Shown: in pieces, positions 8,557-18,756 of the stretch
How the letters are laid out: the number at the start of each line of letters is the position of its first letter
Numbering within the stretch: position 1 is the first letter of the stretch
Assembly: GCF_014203095.1 (NCBI RefSeq)
Contig: NZ_JACHIG010000007.1
Span: forward strand, 124,001 to 188,000
DNA length: 64,000 bases
Source of the DNA: Prosthecobacter vanneervenii
GTDB lineage: Bacteria > Verrucomicrobiota > Verrucomicrobiia > Verrucomicrobiales > Verrucomicrobiaceae
Direction: 5' to 3'
The notes under the pieces: model-generated
What the model was told of the DNA's origin: nothing
Databases searched by the model: none
Seen by the model: the letters and a program-made list of their open reading frames with translations, nothing else
Made by a program: the position numbers and the translations under genes

Positions 8557-9102
8557 CAGGGCGCAACTCTCTGCCTGGCCAGCAAGTCTCTCCCTTCTCC
8601 CGCAGTCCAGGCATGCTGCGAGAACGAGACCTTCTGTCCCGGGTGCGTAAGGCACCATGGGATGAGCGGCTCAAATTCAACGCAAAAATATCTAAATCCT
8701 ACTGGACAAAAAGGATTTAATTTATTAAATCACACTCATCCTATAGGATATGCCCGTTTCATGCGGTGCATGAATGCCTGATCCGACAAACGGAAAGTTC
8801 GTTCGACTGGAATCCGTGCAGCCCGCCGCTCTCGGCGAGACCACGCCAAAGTCATGCCCCGGCATGACGCCCAAGCGACACGCCCTTTGAAATTCCGCGC
8901 TGCTTTGCAGAGGCGGAATCTCTGATGACATGTGCGCCGGCAGACGGGGCTATCAGGCAGGTTTTTGTCAGGCGTGCGGCAGGGTTTCCAGCAGTGCCAT
9001 TCCCCATGTGTGCCGCCTCCCTCCCCCCCGGCGGCCTCCTGCCCAAAACCTGCCCGCGCACACCGCACCTCCCCCAAGGCTGCGCGGGCTAAAAAAAGCC
9101 CC
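8557..9102. other. leader region of the giant surface-protein gene
   Basis: About 545 bases without a convincing gene. The AT-rich part around 8690-8755 carries AAATCC-N13-GGATTT (8694-8718) and the palindrome ATCCTATAGGAT (8738-8749). Further down are the palindrome GTCATGCCCCGGCATGAC (8851-8868) and a hairpin with arms ATTCCGC and GCGGAAT (about 8891-8920), both between the AT-rich region and the likely start at 9103. The transcript may therefore have a long structured leader. Confidence 0.5.
8694..8749. promoter_or_regulatory. two inverted repeats in an AT-rich promoter-like region
   Basis: AAATCC and GGATTT arms with a 13-base spacer (8694-8718) are followed by the perfect 12-base palindrome ATCCTATAGGAT (8738-8749). 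The flank ATCACACTCA before the palindrome is repeated at about 7985-7996, also before a TAGGGTAT sequence. Probable operator/promoter region for the gene at 9103. Confidence 0.4.
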
Positions 9103-12100
9103 ATGAAACTGCTGTCCCTACTCTCTCGTCTGCTAAAGCGCTCGCGCGGCTCACCTGCGCGAAGGCCGCGCCGTCATCGCATCATCACGCCCCTGACCTT
9201 TCTCTTCGCCTTGGTGCTCATGGCGCCTGCTGCGTGGTCGCAGACGAATTACTGGGATCTTAACGGAACGAACGGCGGGGCCGGTGGTCCCTCTCCTGCG
9301 GGCAGCTGGAACCTCAGCCAGTCCACCTGGAATAACAACATCGGCACAGGCACACCTTTTATCTGGGCAAACACCGGTCTGGAGAACGCCGTCTTTTCCG
9401 CCGGTGCTGACGCCACAGGCAGCTACACCATCACGCTCAATGCGGGAACCGCCATCAAGCTTTCCTCACTGCAGCTCAGCACCGGCACGCTCACTCTCGC
9501 CGCTGCCAGCGCCAGTGATCTGCTGGACTTCGGCAGTGTGAATGGAGGCATTTTCACCGCCTCGGGTGCATCGCTCACCATCAGCGCCGTCGTCAATGGC
9601 AGCGCAGGCATCACCAAGAGCGGGGCAGGGGCCCTCGTGCTCGCGGCCACCAATGGCTACAGTGGTGCCACGACGGTGAATGCCGGCACGCTGACGCTGG
9701 ATTTCAGCCAGACCACCTCCCCGCTCACCAACATCATCAACTCCGCATCCAGCCTGGCGCTGGGAGGGGGAGCGCTCGTGCTGAACGGCAAATCTGCCGC
9801 CACCATCAGCCAGACCTTCAGCAGCCTGGCCGTGAATTCCGGAGCTGGTGTCATCACCTTGAATCAAAACTCCGCCACCAGCCTCACGGCGGCGCTGGGT
9901 GCCATCACCCAGAGCGTGGGAGGCACGCTGAATTTCAGCGTCGTCCCGCTGGCCAGCGGCATCGTGGCCACCAGTTCAAACACGCTGGTCAATGGCATCA
10001 TCGGCCCCTGGGCCACGGTGGGTGCGGGTACCGCCACGCAATATGCCACGATCAGCGGCGGCAATATCGTGGCCTATGCCGGAGCCACGGCCGCCACGGC
10101 AAACCTGGCCAATGTGACCACGGCCACCACCAACTACACCTACTCTGCTGCAGCCACGCTGGCGGGTGCACGCACGGCCAACACCCTGCAGTACACTGGT
10201 GCCGCCACCACCACCGCGCTGGCGGCGAATACGCTGACGCTGAACGGCCTGCTGCAGACTGGCACGGGCACGCTGACCATCAGCCGCACCACAGGCGGGC
10301 TGCAGATCGGCAGCACCAATGAACTCGTCATCCTCGGCCCGGGATCTGTGACGATCAATGCGCCCATCGCCAACAACGGCTCCAATGCCTCCTCCCTCAC
10401 CTACAGCGGCACGGGCACGCTCACGCTCGGCACCGTGGTCAGCACCTACACCGGCACCACCACGGTAAACAGCGGCACGCTGACCCTGTCCCTGGCCAAT
10501 GTGCTCAACAGTGCCTCTGGCATCGTCGTCAACAACGGCACGCTCGGCATCGGCACCACCGCCCAGAGTGTGAACTCCGTCAGTCTCAAAAATGGCAGCA
10601 TCACCGGCACCACGGGCACTCTCACCAGTGCCAGCGCCTTTGCGCTGGATGCAGGCAGCGTCTCCGCCATTCTCGCTGGCAGTGTGGGGCTGAACAAAAA
10701 CACCAGCGGCACGCTGACACTCTCCGGCGCAAACGCCTACACCGGCGCTACGACGATCAATGCCGGCATCATCAATTTCCAGAACGCCGCCGCCTTCGCC
10801 ACCAGCAGCGCCATCACCGTGGCCTCCGGGGGCACGGCTCAGGTGCAGGGTGGCATTGCAGGCGGCAGCCAGGCGCTCAGCCTCGCAGGCAGTGGCGCAG
10901 CCGGAGCCACCGGTGCGCTGCAAAGCGTAAGCGGCAGCAACAGCTATGCTGGCCTCATCACGCTGGCGGCATCGGCCACCATTTCATCAGACACTGCGGG
11001 CAGCACTTTCACCCTCAGCAATACCGGTACGATCACTGGCAGCGGTTTCACGCTCACGCTGGCTGGCGCTGGAAACGGAATCATGGCCGGCAGCATTGGC
11101 ACTGGCACGGGCGGGCTCGTCAAAACGGGATCCGGCACCTGGACGCTGTCCGGCTCAAACACCTTCACCGGTGCCGCCACCATCAGCGGCGGCCTGGTGC
11201 TGGACTATACCACCCAGAGCGGCAGCAAGCTCAGCGCCACCGCCAGCCTGACCCTAGCCGGTGCCCAGCTGACCCTGCTGCCAAACGCATCCGCTGACAC
11301 CACGGAGACCGTGCTCAGCACATCGCTCAATGCCGGCAGCAGCACCATCGCCCTCAGCAACAACAGCGCGGGAAACAACGCCACGCTCAACCTCAACGCC
11401 ATCACCCGCAGCAGCGGCTCAACGCTGAACTTTGCCTACACAGCCAACGGCAGTGGCACTGTCGGTGCCACCACAGACACCACCAACACCAGCGGCATTC
11501 TTGGCGGCTGGGCCACCGTGAACGGTCGCGACTGGGCGGTCAACTCCATCAACGGGGCGGACGGCCTCATCACAGCCCTCGCCACCTACACCTCGGACAC
11601 CTTTGCCACAGCGAACAACACCGACATCACCATCACCGGAGCCAATCCCGCCAGCGGCACGGCGCTGACCACCAACTCCCTCCGCTTCAATCAGATCGGG
11701 GCCAAGACTCTTGCGCTCGGCACGGCCGCCAAGACGATCAACTCCGGGGGCATCCTGATCACCTCCGGCGTGGGAGCCTACGGCACCACCATCAGTGGCA
11801 GCAATCTGCGCGCCGCTTCGGGTGCGGATCTCATCATTCAGCAGTTTAACCCATCAGGCACTCTCACCATCAGCGCCGTGATTCAAAACGCAGGCGCAGG
11901 CGGACTCGTGAAAGCGGGCACCGGCGTGCTGGTACTGAGCGGCACCAACACCTTCACGGGGGGCGTGCTGATCAACCAGGGCTTCCTCAGCGTCGGCAGC
12001 GTGGCCGCAGGCGGCACTGCCAGCACACTCGGTGCGGGCACCAGCATCGGCCTTGGGGACGGCTCCAATCTCGGCACCCTCATCTACACCGGAGCCACCG

Positions 12101-15100
12101 CCACCCTGAACCGCAGCATCACCCTCGGTGCTGGGGGCGGCGCGCTCAATGTATCTACCGCAGGCAATGTGCTGACCCTTTCCGGCGTGCTCGGCGGCAG
12201 CGGCGCCTTCACCAAGCTCGGCGATGGCAACCTCACGCTCTCGGGCTCCAATGCGCTCACCGGCGGCACTTCCATAGCCGGTGGTACGCTCACACTCGAC
12301 TACACCACCAGCAACACCGACAAGATCTACGCCGGCGGCACGCTGACCCTCGGCGGTGGCTCACTGGCTTTCACCGCCAATAGCTCCGCGGACAGCACCC
12401 AGACGGTGCAGGGCACTTTCATCAGCACCGGAGCCAACAGCATCACCGTCACCAAAAACTCAGCGTCCAACAATGCCACGCTCAATCTCGGCAGCCTCAC
12501 CCGAAGTGGCAGTGGCACGGTGAATTTTGCCACGGCAGGCACCGGCACCGGCACGGCCGCCATCGTCACCAGCACAACGAACACAACCGGCATCATCGGC
12601 GGCTGGGCCACCATCAATGGCACTGACTGGGCGGTAAACTCCACCAATGCTGCGGGAGGCTCCATCGTGGCGCTGGCCACATACTACACCACCACCACCG
12701 GCGGCAACACCGCAGCCAACTACGCCAGCCAGAATGTCGATCTCACCTCCTCGCCCATCATGGGGGCCGTCATCTCCGCGAACACACTTCGCTTCAACAC
12801 TGCTGCTGCCAATACCGTGACTCTCACCGGCACCACCAACACCATCGCGGGCAGCGGCATTCTGGTCACGGCCAATGTGGGGGCCAACGTCTCCACCATC
12901 ACCGGCGGCACTCTGCGTGGACCGGCCAGCGGCGATCTGATCATCAACCAGTTCAACACATCCGCCGTTCTCACCATTGGCTCCATCATTGGCAACAACA
13001 CCAGCACCCGCGTGGTCAAGACCGGTCCCGGAGAGCTGGATCTCACTGCCGCCAACACCTTCACCGGCGGCCTCGTCGTCAATCAGGGCATTGTTTACAT
13101 CGCCAGCACCGGTTCTCTGACAAGCAGCGCCAGCAACACCATCGTCATCAACAACGGCGGCACGCTGAAAGTGGATCGCGAAAATTTTCTCGGCAACTAC
13201 AACGTCGCCATCGGCTCGCCGGTCATCATCAATGCCGGCGGCACGCTGACCAACAACGGCGCGGAGTACAACACCCTCGGCTCCCTCACGCTCAGCGGCG
13301 GCACGCTGACCTCCATCGGCGGACGAAACACCAACTTTCAGTCCTGGGGGCTGGTGGGTACCGTGAACGCAACGGGAGACCTGACTTCCACGATCACTGG
13401 CAGCGGCACCAACACAGGCATCCAGATCGGGCAGGCCGCCATCACCTCGGTCACCTTCAATGTGGCCGATGGTGCGTCTGACACGGATCTGCTTATCAGC
13501 ACGCCGCTGAAAAACGGCCGTGACAGCACTAATACTGGCTTCATTGCAGGATCCATCGTCAAAAGTGGGACCGGGACCCTGGTTTCCTCCGCCAACAACA
13601 CCTTCACCGGAGACGTGACCGTCAACGCGGGGACCCTGCGCCTCAGCGGCACCAACACGCTTGCTGGAAACATCACTGTCAACGGTGGCACGCTCAACTT
13701 TGCCAATGCCACCACGGGTTTCATCAATGGCGTGACGATCAACGGCGGCACGCTCCTGGTCACCGCCGCCGCCATTCAAAACGTGGCCACCAACACCGTC
13801 ACGGTCAACAACGGCGGCAGCTATGTGTTTGGCGTCAGCAATGTCTATGGTGGCTACTCCACCACACCTCTGGCTCCCATTGTCATCAATGCAGGGGGCG
13901 TCGTCACCAATAACGGCGCGTTTTACAGCGCGCTGGGGCCCGTCACGCTCAATGGCGGCACTCTCACCAGCACCGGCGGCTTCAATGCCTCCTACCAGGC
14001 CTGGGGGCTGAAGGATCTCGTCACCGTCAACGGTGGAGCCACCACCTCAGTCATCTCCTCATCAGGAGCAAACTCCGGCGCGGCTCTCGGCGCAGCCTCC
14101 GTCACCGGCACCACCTTCAATGTCGCAGACGGTTCGGCCGCTGTAGATCTCCTCATCTCAGCCGTGCTGACGGACGGCCTCAACACCGCCGCCACCGCCA
14201 CGCAGCCCAGCTCCTTCACCAAGACGGGCGCGGGCCTGGTCCAGCTCACGGCGGCAAACACCTACAGCGGGGGCACTTACATCACCGCCGGCACGCTGGC
14301 GCTCTCCTCCGCCGGCACCATCTCCTCCAGCTCGGTCATTCAGGTGAGCCCTGGCGCCTTGCTGGATGTGTCTGCCAAATCTGGCGGCCTGGTGCTCGGT
14401 GCGTCGCAGACGTTGAGCGGCGGGCGGACATCAGGCTTTGCCACGGACGTGCTCGGTTCCGTGGTCAGCGGCGGCACGCTCAGCGCGGGTGGAGATGGCA
14501 CGGCGGCCACGCTCACGATCACCGGCGGCCTGACCCTGCAAGGCGGCGGCACCATCCGCTTTGACTTTGGCAGCAGCAACACCGTTGGCGGCGGCGTCAA
14601 TGACCTCATCTCTGTCAGTGGCGCGCTGAATGCCAGCGGTGTCACCACGATCATCGCCCCTTCGTCAGTGCCGGTCAGCGGCGTCACGTACACGCTCATC
14701 TCGGCAGGCTCCTTTGGCACGCTCTCCTCTTCCAACTTTCTCTTTGGCAGCTCCGGCACACGCCAGACCTACAGCTTTGACACCACCACCACACCCGGCT
14801 CCGTGCTCCTCACCGCCACGGGCTCCGCCGCCAACCTGACATGGACCGGCGCTGTCAATGGCACCTGGGATGTGAGCACCACCACCAACTGGAGCGGAGC
14901 CGCCGACCAGACCTTTTTCAACCTCGACAACGTCACCTTTGACGACTCCTCCTCCGTGGGGACCATCACGCTGGCGAGCGCTGTCCAGCCGCTCTCCATC
15001 ACGGTCAACAACTCTCTTGCAGGCACTGCATACAGCATCACCGGAGCCCTGGGCATTTCCGGCACCACAGGCATTCTGAAGAAGGGCACCGGATCCCTCA

Positions 15101-18100
15101 CGCTCAGCGCTCCGAATTCCTTCACGGGCGCGGTGGAGATCCAGCAAGGCACCGTGAACGTGGACTCCGTCTCAAACGCTGGCAGCTCCAGCTCCCTGGG
15201 CGCTGGCAGCAGTGTCATCCTTGGCGCAGCCTCCACCAGCGGCACGCTTCGCTTTACCCCTGCCAGCACCGGCAGCACCAACAAAGGCGTGACACTCCAG
15301 GCCGGTGGCGGCACCGTGGAGGTCACAGATGCCGCAGGCGTGCTCACACTGTCCGGACTCATCAGCGGCAGCGGCCCATTGAACAAGACCGGCAGCGGCA
15401 CCCTGGTGCTGGCAAACGGTGCCAGCAGCTTCAGCGGTGTGCTCACCGTGAGCTCGGGCACCCTGCGCGCAGGCACGGCCAGTGTGCTGGGCAGCGCGGC
15501 GGGTGGCACAGTCATCCAAAGCGGGGCCACGCTGGATGTGAACGGCTACAACCTCGGCACCGAGGCGGTCTCCATCGCAGGCACGGGTGTCGGTGGCAGT
15601 GGGGGCATCATCAACAGCAGCGCCACGGCACAAAACAGCGCCCTGCGTTTTGTCACACTTACTGGAGACTCCACCATCGGCGGCACTGGCAACTGGGGGC
15701 TCACAGGCACCGGCACAGCAGGCACCTCCAGCCTTGATCTCGCAGGCTACACTCTGACAAAGACCGGCACCAATACCATCACACTGACCAGCACGCTGGT
15801 AACGAATGGGAACATCGTCATCAATCAGGGCACGCTGGGCATCGCCCTGGCCGCCAACATCTCCGGCACTGGGACCATCACGGTCAATACCGGGGGCACT
15901 TTTGGCACCGCGCAAAATGGCCTCCCCAATGTGCTCACACGGCCCATCACGCTCGCGGGCGGCACGCTGGCCAATCTGCAAAACTCCACCGTCGCCTCCC
16001 CCATCACCCTTCAGGCGGGCACGTCCAGCTCCATCACCAATGCCATCAACTCCTCCAGCTATACAGTTTCCAGCACCATTGGCGGGGCGGGAGATCTGGC
16101 TGTGAGCATCACTGGCACCAGCGCTACCTCGACCTTTAGCGGCGCGATCTCCAGCACCGGAAACGTGGCTGTCACCAATTCCGGCACCACGGCCACCACC
16201 ACCTTCACCGGCGGCATCTCGGGCGCGGCCAGCCTCAGCATCACCAATTCCGGCACCGGCACCACCACGTTCAATTTCCTCTCCGGCAACTCCATCGCCG
16301 GTGCGCTGACTCTGAATGGTGCCATCATCAATCTCTCCGGCACCGGCACGGCGGGCACGCTCACCGCAGGCGGTGGGCTCACACTGGGCGGCAGTGGTGG
16401 CATCCTGCGTTTTGATCTCTCCTCAAACACTGCCTCCGGCAATGATCAGATCGCCATCAATGGCGCGCTTTCCCTCGGCGGCACCACCACGATCAATGTG
16501 AATGCGATCAGCTCATCGCTCGCCGTCGCACCCGGCAGCTACGCTTTGATCACCGGCGGCACCTCGCTGGCTGCGGGCGGCGTCTCCAACCTCGTGCTGG
16601 CAGGCATCCCGGCCAATGTGCGCCAGAGCTTTGCGCTGGACACCACGACCACGCCGGGAAGCGTGCTGCTGAACGTCACAGGCAGCATCGGCAATATCGT
16701 CTGGTCCGGCCCCGGCAGCTGGGACACCAACACCAGCCAGGTCTGGAACGGTGGCACGGACAGGTTCTACACTTGGGATGCGGTGACCTTTGACGACACG
16801 GCCTCCAGCGGTGCTGTCTCGCTCACCACCACCGTCACCCCCAGCAGGATCATCTTTAACAACAGCAGCCTCAACTACACCATCAGCGGCTCGGGCGGCG
16901 TGATCTCCGGCCTTGGTTCGCTGCTGAAGCAAGGCAGCGGCACGGTGACTCTCGCCACCTCAAACACCTTCAGCGGTGGCAGCACCATCAGCGCAGGCAC
17001 CGCGCAGGTGCAGGCCGCCGCCGCCCTGGGCACTGGAGCGGTGACTCTGGGAGATGCCAATACCGGCAGCAGCAATGTGTCTCTCTACATCGACACCAAC
17101 CGCACCAACTTCACCACCGCCATCATCGTTTCCAACAACGGCACCGGCACAGTCACCCTCGGCAGCCGCAGCACCGTCACGGGTACTGGCGCGGGAAATG
17201 GCTTCACAAACGTTACGCTCCAGCGTGATGTGGTGCTGGACTCCAATGCTGCGGACCGGACTGACTACCAGGGAATCTCTGGTAATGGCAACATCACTGT
17301 GCAGGGCACCGGCCGCACCATCTTCATCGCTGCCAGCACCTTCACCGGAAACATCACCGTGGCCACCACGGGCTCTGGCTACCTGCAGAACGGCGTCAAC
17401 ACGGCTGGCAGCCAGAACTTCATACCAGACACCACCAGCATCACGGTGAACTCCGGGGCTCGTTTTGCTCTCTCAGTCGGTGCGGAGTCCATTGATGCCC
17501 TCAATGGCGCTGGACTCGTGAATGTCGCCAGCATCAATTCCACGCTGACCGTCGGAGCCAGTGGCGGTAGCGGCAGCTTCAGCGGAACCCTGGCCAACAA
17601 CATCAACACCCTGGCGTTCGTCAAAGCGGGTGCGGGCACTCAGGTGCTCTCCGGGGCCAATACCTACAGCGCGGGCACCACCGTTTATGCAGGCACGCTG
17701 GTCGTCAATAACACCACGGGTTCCGGCACCGGCACGGGGGCTGTCACCGTGGCATCTGGCGCCACGCTCGGTGGCAGTGGCATCATTACTCCGGCCTCCG
17801 GCAGCTCCGTCACCATCAATGGCACGCTCGGCGCGGGCAGTGCAGGGGATGTGTCCGGACAGCTTCTCACGCTCACCCTCAGCGGCGCGGGCACGCTTTC
17901 GCTGAATGGTGCGGTGGTGGCGGATCTTTATACCGGTGCAGGCTCTGGCACGCTGAATTCCTCCACAGCCGCCGACCTTCTTAGCGTAGGGGCTGCTTCG
18001 TGGTCCAATGTGGTGTTTGGCGCGTCCTCCGTTCTGACCGTCAGCACCTCGCTTGCCCCCTCCGCCTTTGCAGCCGGAGATTCATGGAAGCTCTTTGACT

Positions 18101-18330
18101 GGTCCGGCATTACCTCCGGCACCGCTCCGGTGGAGGGCATCAACGGCTTCAGTGCCGAAAATCTTCCCGCCTTGGGCGCCGGCCTCGGCTGGGACCTTTC
18201 CCAGCTTTTTACCAGCGGCCAGATCACCGTCACCACCGTGCCTGAGCCAGCACGCGCCGTGCTGCTGCTGCTCGGCGCGCTGGCCTTCTCCGCGCGCCGC
18301 CGCCGCACTCTTTATTGCCACCCTGCATAG
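9103..18330 (+). CDS. giant autotransporter-associated beta-strand repeat protein with PEP-CTERM anchor
   Basis: 3,075 residues from the ATG at 9103. The basic N-terminus is unusually long (about 50 residues) and ends in a signal peptide (FLFALVLMAPAAWSQ). The body is Gly/Ser/Thr/Asn-rich beta-helix sequence with about 15 PATR-type repeats of the form LVKTGSGTWTLSGSNTFTGA followed by an INAGTL-like strand. The end is VPEPARAV, a hydrophobic segment, then an Arg cluster: a PEP-CTERM sorting signal recognised by exosortase. It is probably an exported surface or extracellular-matrix protein. No autotransporter barrel is present. Low-complexity composition leaves long antisense frames open; these are not genes. 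Function beyond surface structure or adhesion cannot be inferred. Confidence 0.93.
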   Translation: MKLLSLLSRLLKRSRGSPARRPRRHRIITPLTFLFALVLMAPAAWSQTNYWDLNGTNGGAGGPSPAGSWNLSQSTWNNNIGTGTPFIWANTGLENAVFSAGADATGSYTITLNAGTAIKLSSLQLSTGTLTLAAASASDLLDFGSVNGGIFTASGASLTISAVVNGSAGITKSGAGALVLAATNGYSGATTVNAGTLTLDFSQTTSPLTNIINSASSLALGGGALVLNGKSAATISQTFSSLAVNSGAGVITLNQNSATSLTAALGAITQSVGGTLNFSVVPLASGIVATSSNTLVNGIIGPWATVGAGTATQYATISGGNIVAYAGATAATANLANVTTATTNYTYSAAATLAGARTANTLQYTGAATTTALAANTLTLNGLLQTGTGTLTISRTTGGLQIGSTNELVILGPGSVTINAPIANNGSNASSLTYSGTGTLTLGTVVSTYTGTTTVNSGTLTLSLANVLNSASGIVVNNGTLGIGTTAQSVNSVSLKNGSITGTTGTLTSASAFALDAGSVSAILAGSVGLNKNTSGTLTLSGANAYTGATTINAGIINFQNAAAFATSSAITVASGGTAQVQGGIAGGSQALSLAGSGAAGATGALQSVSGSNSYAGLITLAASATISSDTAGSTFTLSNTGTITGSGFTLTLAGAGNGIMAGSIGTGTGGLVKTGSGTWTLSGSNTFTGAATISGGLVLDYTTQSGSKLSATASLTLAGAQLTLLPNASADTTETVLSTSLNAGSSTIALSNNSAGNNATLNLNAITRSSGSTLNFAYTANGSGTVGATTDTTNTSGILGGWATVNGRDWAVNSINGADGLITALATYTSDTFATANNTDITITGANPASGTALTTNSLRFNQIGAKTLALGTAAKTINSGGILITSGVGAYGTTISGSNLRAASGADLIIQQFNPSGTLTISAVIQNAGAGGLVKAGTGVLVLSGTNTFTGGVLINQGFLSVGSVAAGGTASTLGAGTSIGLGDGSNLGTLIYTGATATLNRSITLGAGGGALNVSTAGNVLTLSGVLGGSGAFTKLGDGNLTLSGSNALTGGTSIAGGTLTLDYTTSNTDKIYAGGTLTLGGGSLAFTANSSADSTQTVQGTFISTGANSITVTKNSASNNATLNLGSLTRSGSGTVNFATAGTGTGTAAIVTSTTNTTGIIGGWATINGTDWAVNSTNAAGGSIVALATYYTTTTGGNTAANYASQNVDLTSSPIMGAVISANTLRFNTAAANTVTLTGTTNTIAGSGILVTANVGANVSTITGGTLRGPASGDLIINQFNTSAVLTIGSIIGNNTSTRVVKTGPGELDLTAANTFTGGLVVNQGIVYIASTGSLTSSASNTIVINNGGTLKVDRENFLGNYNVAIGSPVIINAGGTLTNNGAEYNTLGSLTLSGGTLTSIGGRNTNFQSWGLVGTVNATGDLTSTITGSGTNTGIQIGQAAITSVTFNVADGASDTDLLISTPLKNGRDSTNTGFIAGSIVKSGTGTLVSSANNTFTGDVTVNAGTLRLSGTNTLAGNITVNGGTLNFANATTGFINGVTINGGTLLVTAAAIQNVATNTVTVNNGGSYVFGVSNVYGGYSTTPLAPIVINAGGVVTNNGAFYSALGPVTLNGGTLTSTGGFNASYQAWGLKDLVTVNGGATTSVISSSGANSGAALGAASVTGTTFNVADGSAAVDLLISAVLTDGLNTAATATQPSSFTKTGAGLVQLTAANTYSGGTYITAGTLALSSAGTISSSSVIQVSPGALLDVSAKSGGLVLGASQTLSGGRTSGFATDVLGSVVSGGTLSAGGDGTAATLTITGGLTLQGGGTIRFDFGSSNTVGGGVNDLISVSGALNASGVTTIIAPSSVPVSGVTYTLISAGSFGTLSSSNFLFGSSGTRQTYSFDTTTTPGSVLLTATGSAANLTWTGAVNGTWDVSTTTNWSGAADQTFFNLDNVTFDDSSSVGTITLASAVQPLSITVNNSLAGTAYSITGALGISGTTGILKKGTGSLTLSAPNSFTGAVEIQQGTVNVDSVSNAGSSSSLGAGSSVILGAASTSGTLRFTPASTGSTNKGVTLQAGGGTVEVTDAAGVLTLSGLISGSGPLNKTGSGTLVLANGASSFSGVLTVSSGTLRAGTASVLGSAAGGTVIQSGATLDVNGYNLGTEAVSIAGTGVGGSGGIINSSATAQNSALRFVTLTGDSTIGGTGNWGLTGTGTAGTSSLDLAGYTLTKTGTNTITLTSTLVTNGNIVINQGTLGIALAANISGTGTITVNTGGTFGTAQNGLPNVLTRPITLAGGTLANLQNSTVASPITLQAGTSSSITNAINSSSYTVSSTIGGAGDLAVSITGTSATSTFSGAISSTGNVAVTNSGTTATTTFTGGISGAASLSITNSGTGTTTFNFLSGNSIAGALTLNGAIINLSGTGTAGTLTAGGGLTLGGSGGILRFDLSSNTASGNDQIAINGALSLGGTTTINVNAISSSLAVAPGSYALITGGTSLAAGGVSNLVLAGIPANVRQSFALDTTTTPGSVLLNVTGSIGNIVWSGPGSWDTNTSQVWNGGTDRFYTWDAVTFDDTASSGAVSLTTTVTPSRIIFNNSSLNYTISGSGGVISGLGSLLKQGSGTVTLATSNTFSGGSTISAGTAQVQAAAALGTGAVTLGDANTGSSNVSLYIDTNRTNFTTAIIVSNNGTGTVTLGSRSTVTGTGAGNGFTNVTLQRDVVLDSNAADRTDYQGISGNGNITVQGTGRTIFIAASTFTGNITVATTGSGYLQNGVNTAGSQNFIPDTTSITVNSGARFALSVGAESIDALNGAGLVNVASINSTLTVGASGGSGSFSGTLANNINTLAFVKAGAGTQVLSGANTYSAGTTVYAGTLVVNNTTGSGTGTGAVTVASGATLGGSGIITPASGSSVTINGTLGAGSAGDVSGQLLTLTLSGAGTLSLNGAVVADLYTGAGSGTLNSSTAADLLSVGAASWSNVVFGASSVLTVSTSLAPSAFAAGDSWKLFDWSGITSGTAPVEGINGFSAENLPALGAGLGWDLSQLFTSGQITVTTVPEPARAVLLLLGALAFSARRRRTLYCHPA

Positions 18331-18367
18331 GAAGCATCCTCTGAAACACCCAAATCAAAACATCATC

Positions 18368-18577
18368 ATGCCTCCTCCTCCACGCTACTCTCCCGCAGAA
18401 AAAGCCACCCTCATTGCCGCAGCCCGCGCCCAGATCCGCCAGGGCATCAGCCGCAAGGAAGTGGCCCACCGCCTCGGTGTCAATCTGGCCTCCCTCAGCG
18501 GCTGGCTGCGTGAGTCCACGCTGAACATGCTCTATCCGCCCGCGCCGCCCACCATGCCGCGCAACCGCTCGGCCTGA
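18368..18577 (+). CDS. small helix-turn-helix protein
   Basis: 69 residues from the ATG at 18368, 37 bases after the giant gene. Residues about 8-50 form an HTH: YSPAEKATLIAAARAQI, then GISRKEVAHRLGVNLASLSG and WLRE, resembling the DNA-binding part of transposase OrfA or a homeodomain-like regulator. The tail is proline-rich. There is no catalytic partner or inverted repeat nearby, so it is more likely a stand-alone regulator or a domesticated remnant than an active insertion sequence. Confidence 0.6.
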   Translation: MPPPPRYSPAEKATLIAAARAQIRQGISRKEVAHRLGVNLASLSGWLRESTLNMLYPPAPPTMPRNRSA

Positions 18578-18662
18578 TCCCGCAGCCCTGTCTCGCTTAT
18601 TCCTCCCATGCCGCGCCTGGTCGCGTGGTCGTCTAGAATCAAACTCCAGCTCCCACATCAGC

Positions 18663-18737
18663 ATGGTCACCGTCATTCTTTCCCTGGTGCTCATCCTTGA
18701 GCTTTTTGAGTTCCTCAAAGCCGCGTCCTCACGCTGA
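18663..18737 (+). CDS. possible 24-residue hydrophobic peptide
   Basis: The frame ATG to TGA encodes MVTVILSLVLILELFEFLKA plus four residues: one membrane-spanning helix with a short basic end. It lies 19 bases before the start of the PSD1-type gene. There is no clear ribosome-binding site. It could be a small membrane peptide, a leader peptide or chance. Confidence 0.25.
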   Translation: MVTVILSLVLILELFEFLKAASSR

Positions 18738-18756
18738 CCCAAAACCCTACTTGATC

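Noticed and set aside
9466-16932. Long minus-strand open frames inside the giant surface gene (for example 12460-13779 and 9976-10923)
   Set aside because: They mirror the Gly/Ser/Thr repeat composition, have no start context or recognisable protein, and the plus frame is continuous and clearly coding.
18368-18577. Insertion sequence OrfA
   Set aside because: No OrfB, terminal inverted repeats or target duplication found around it.
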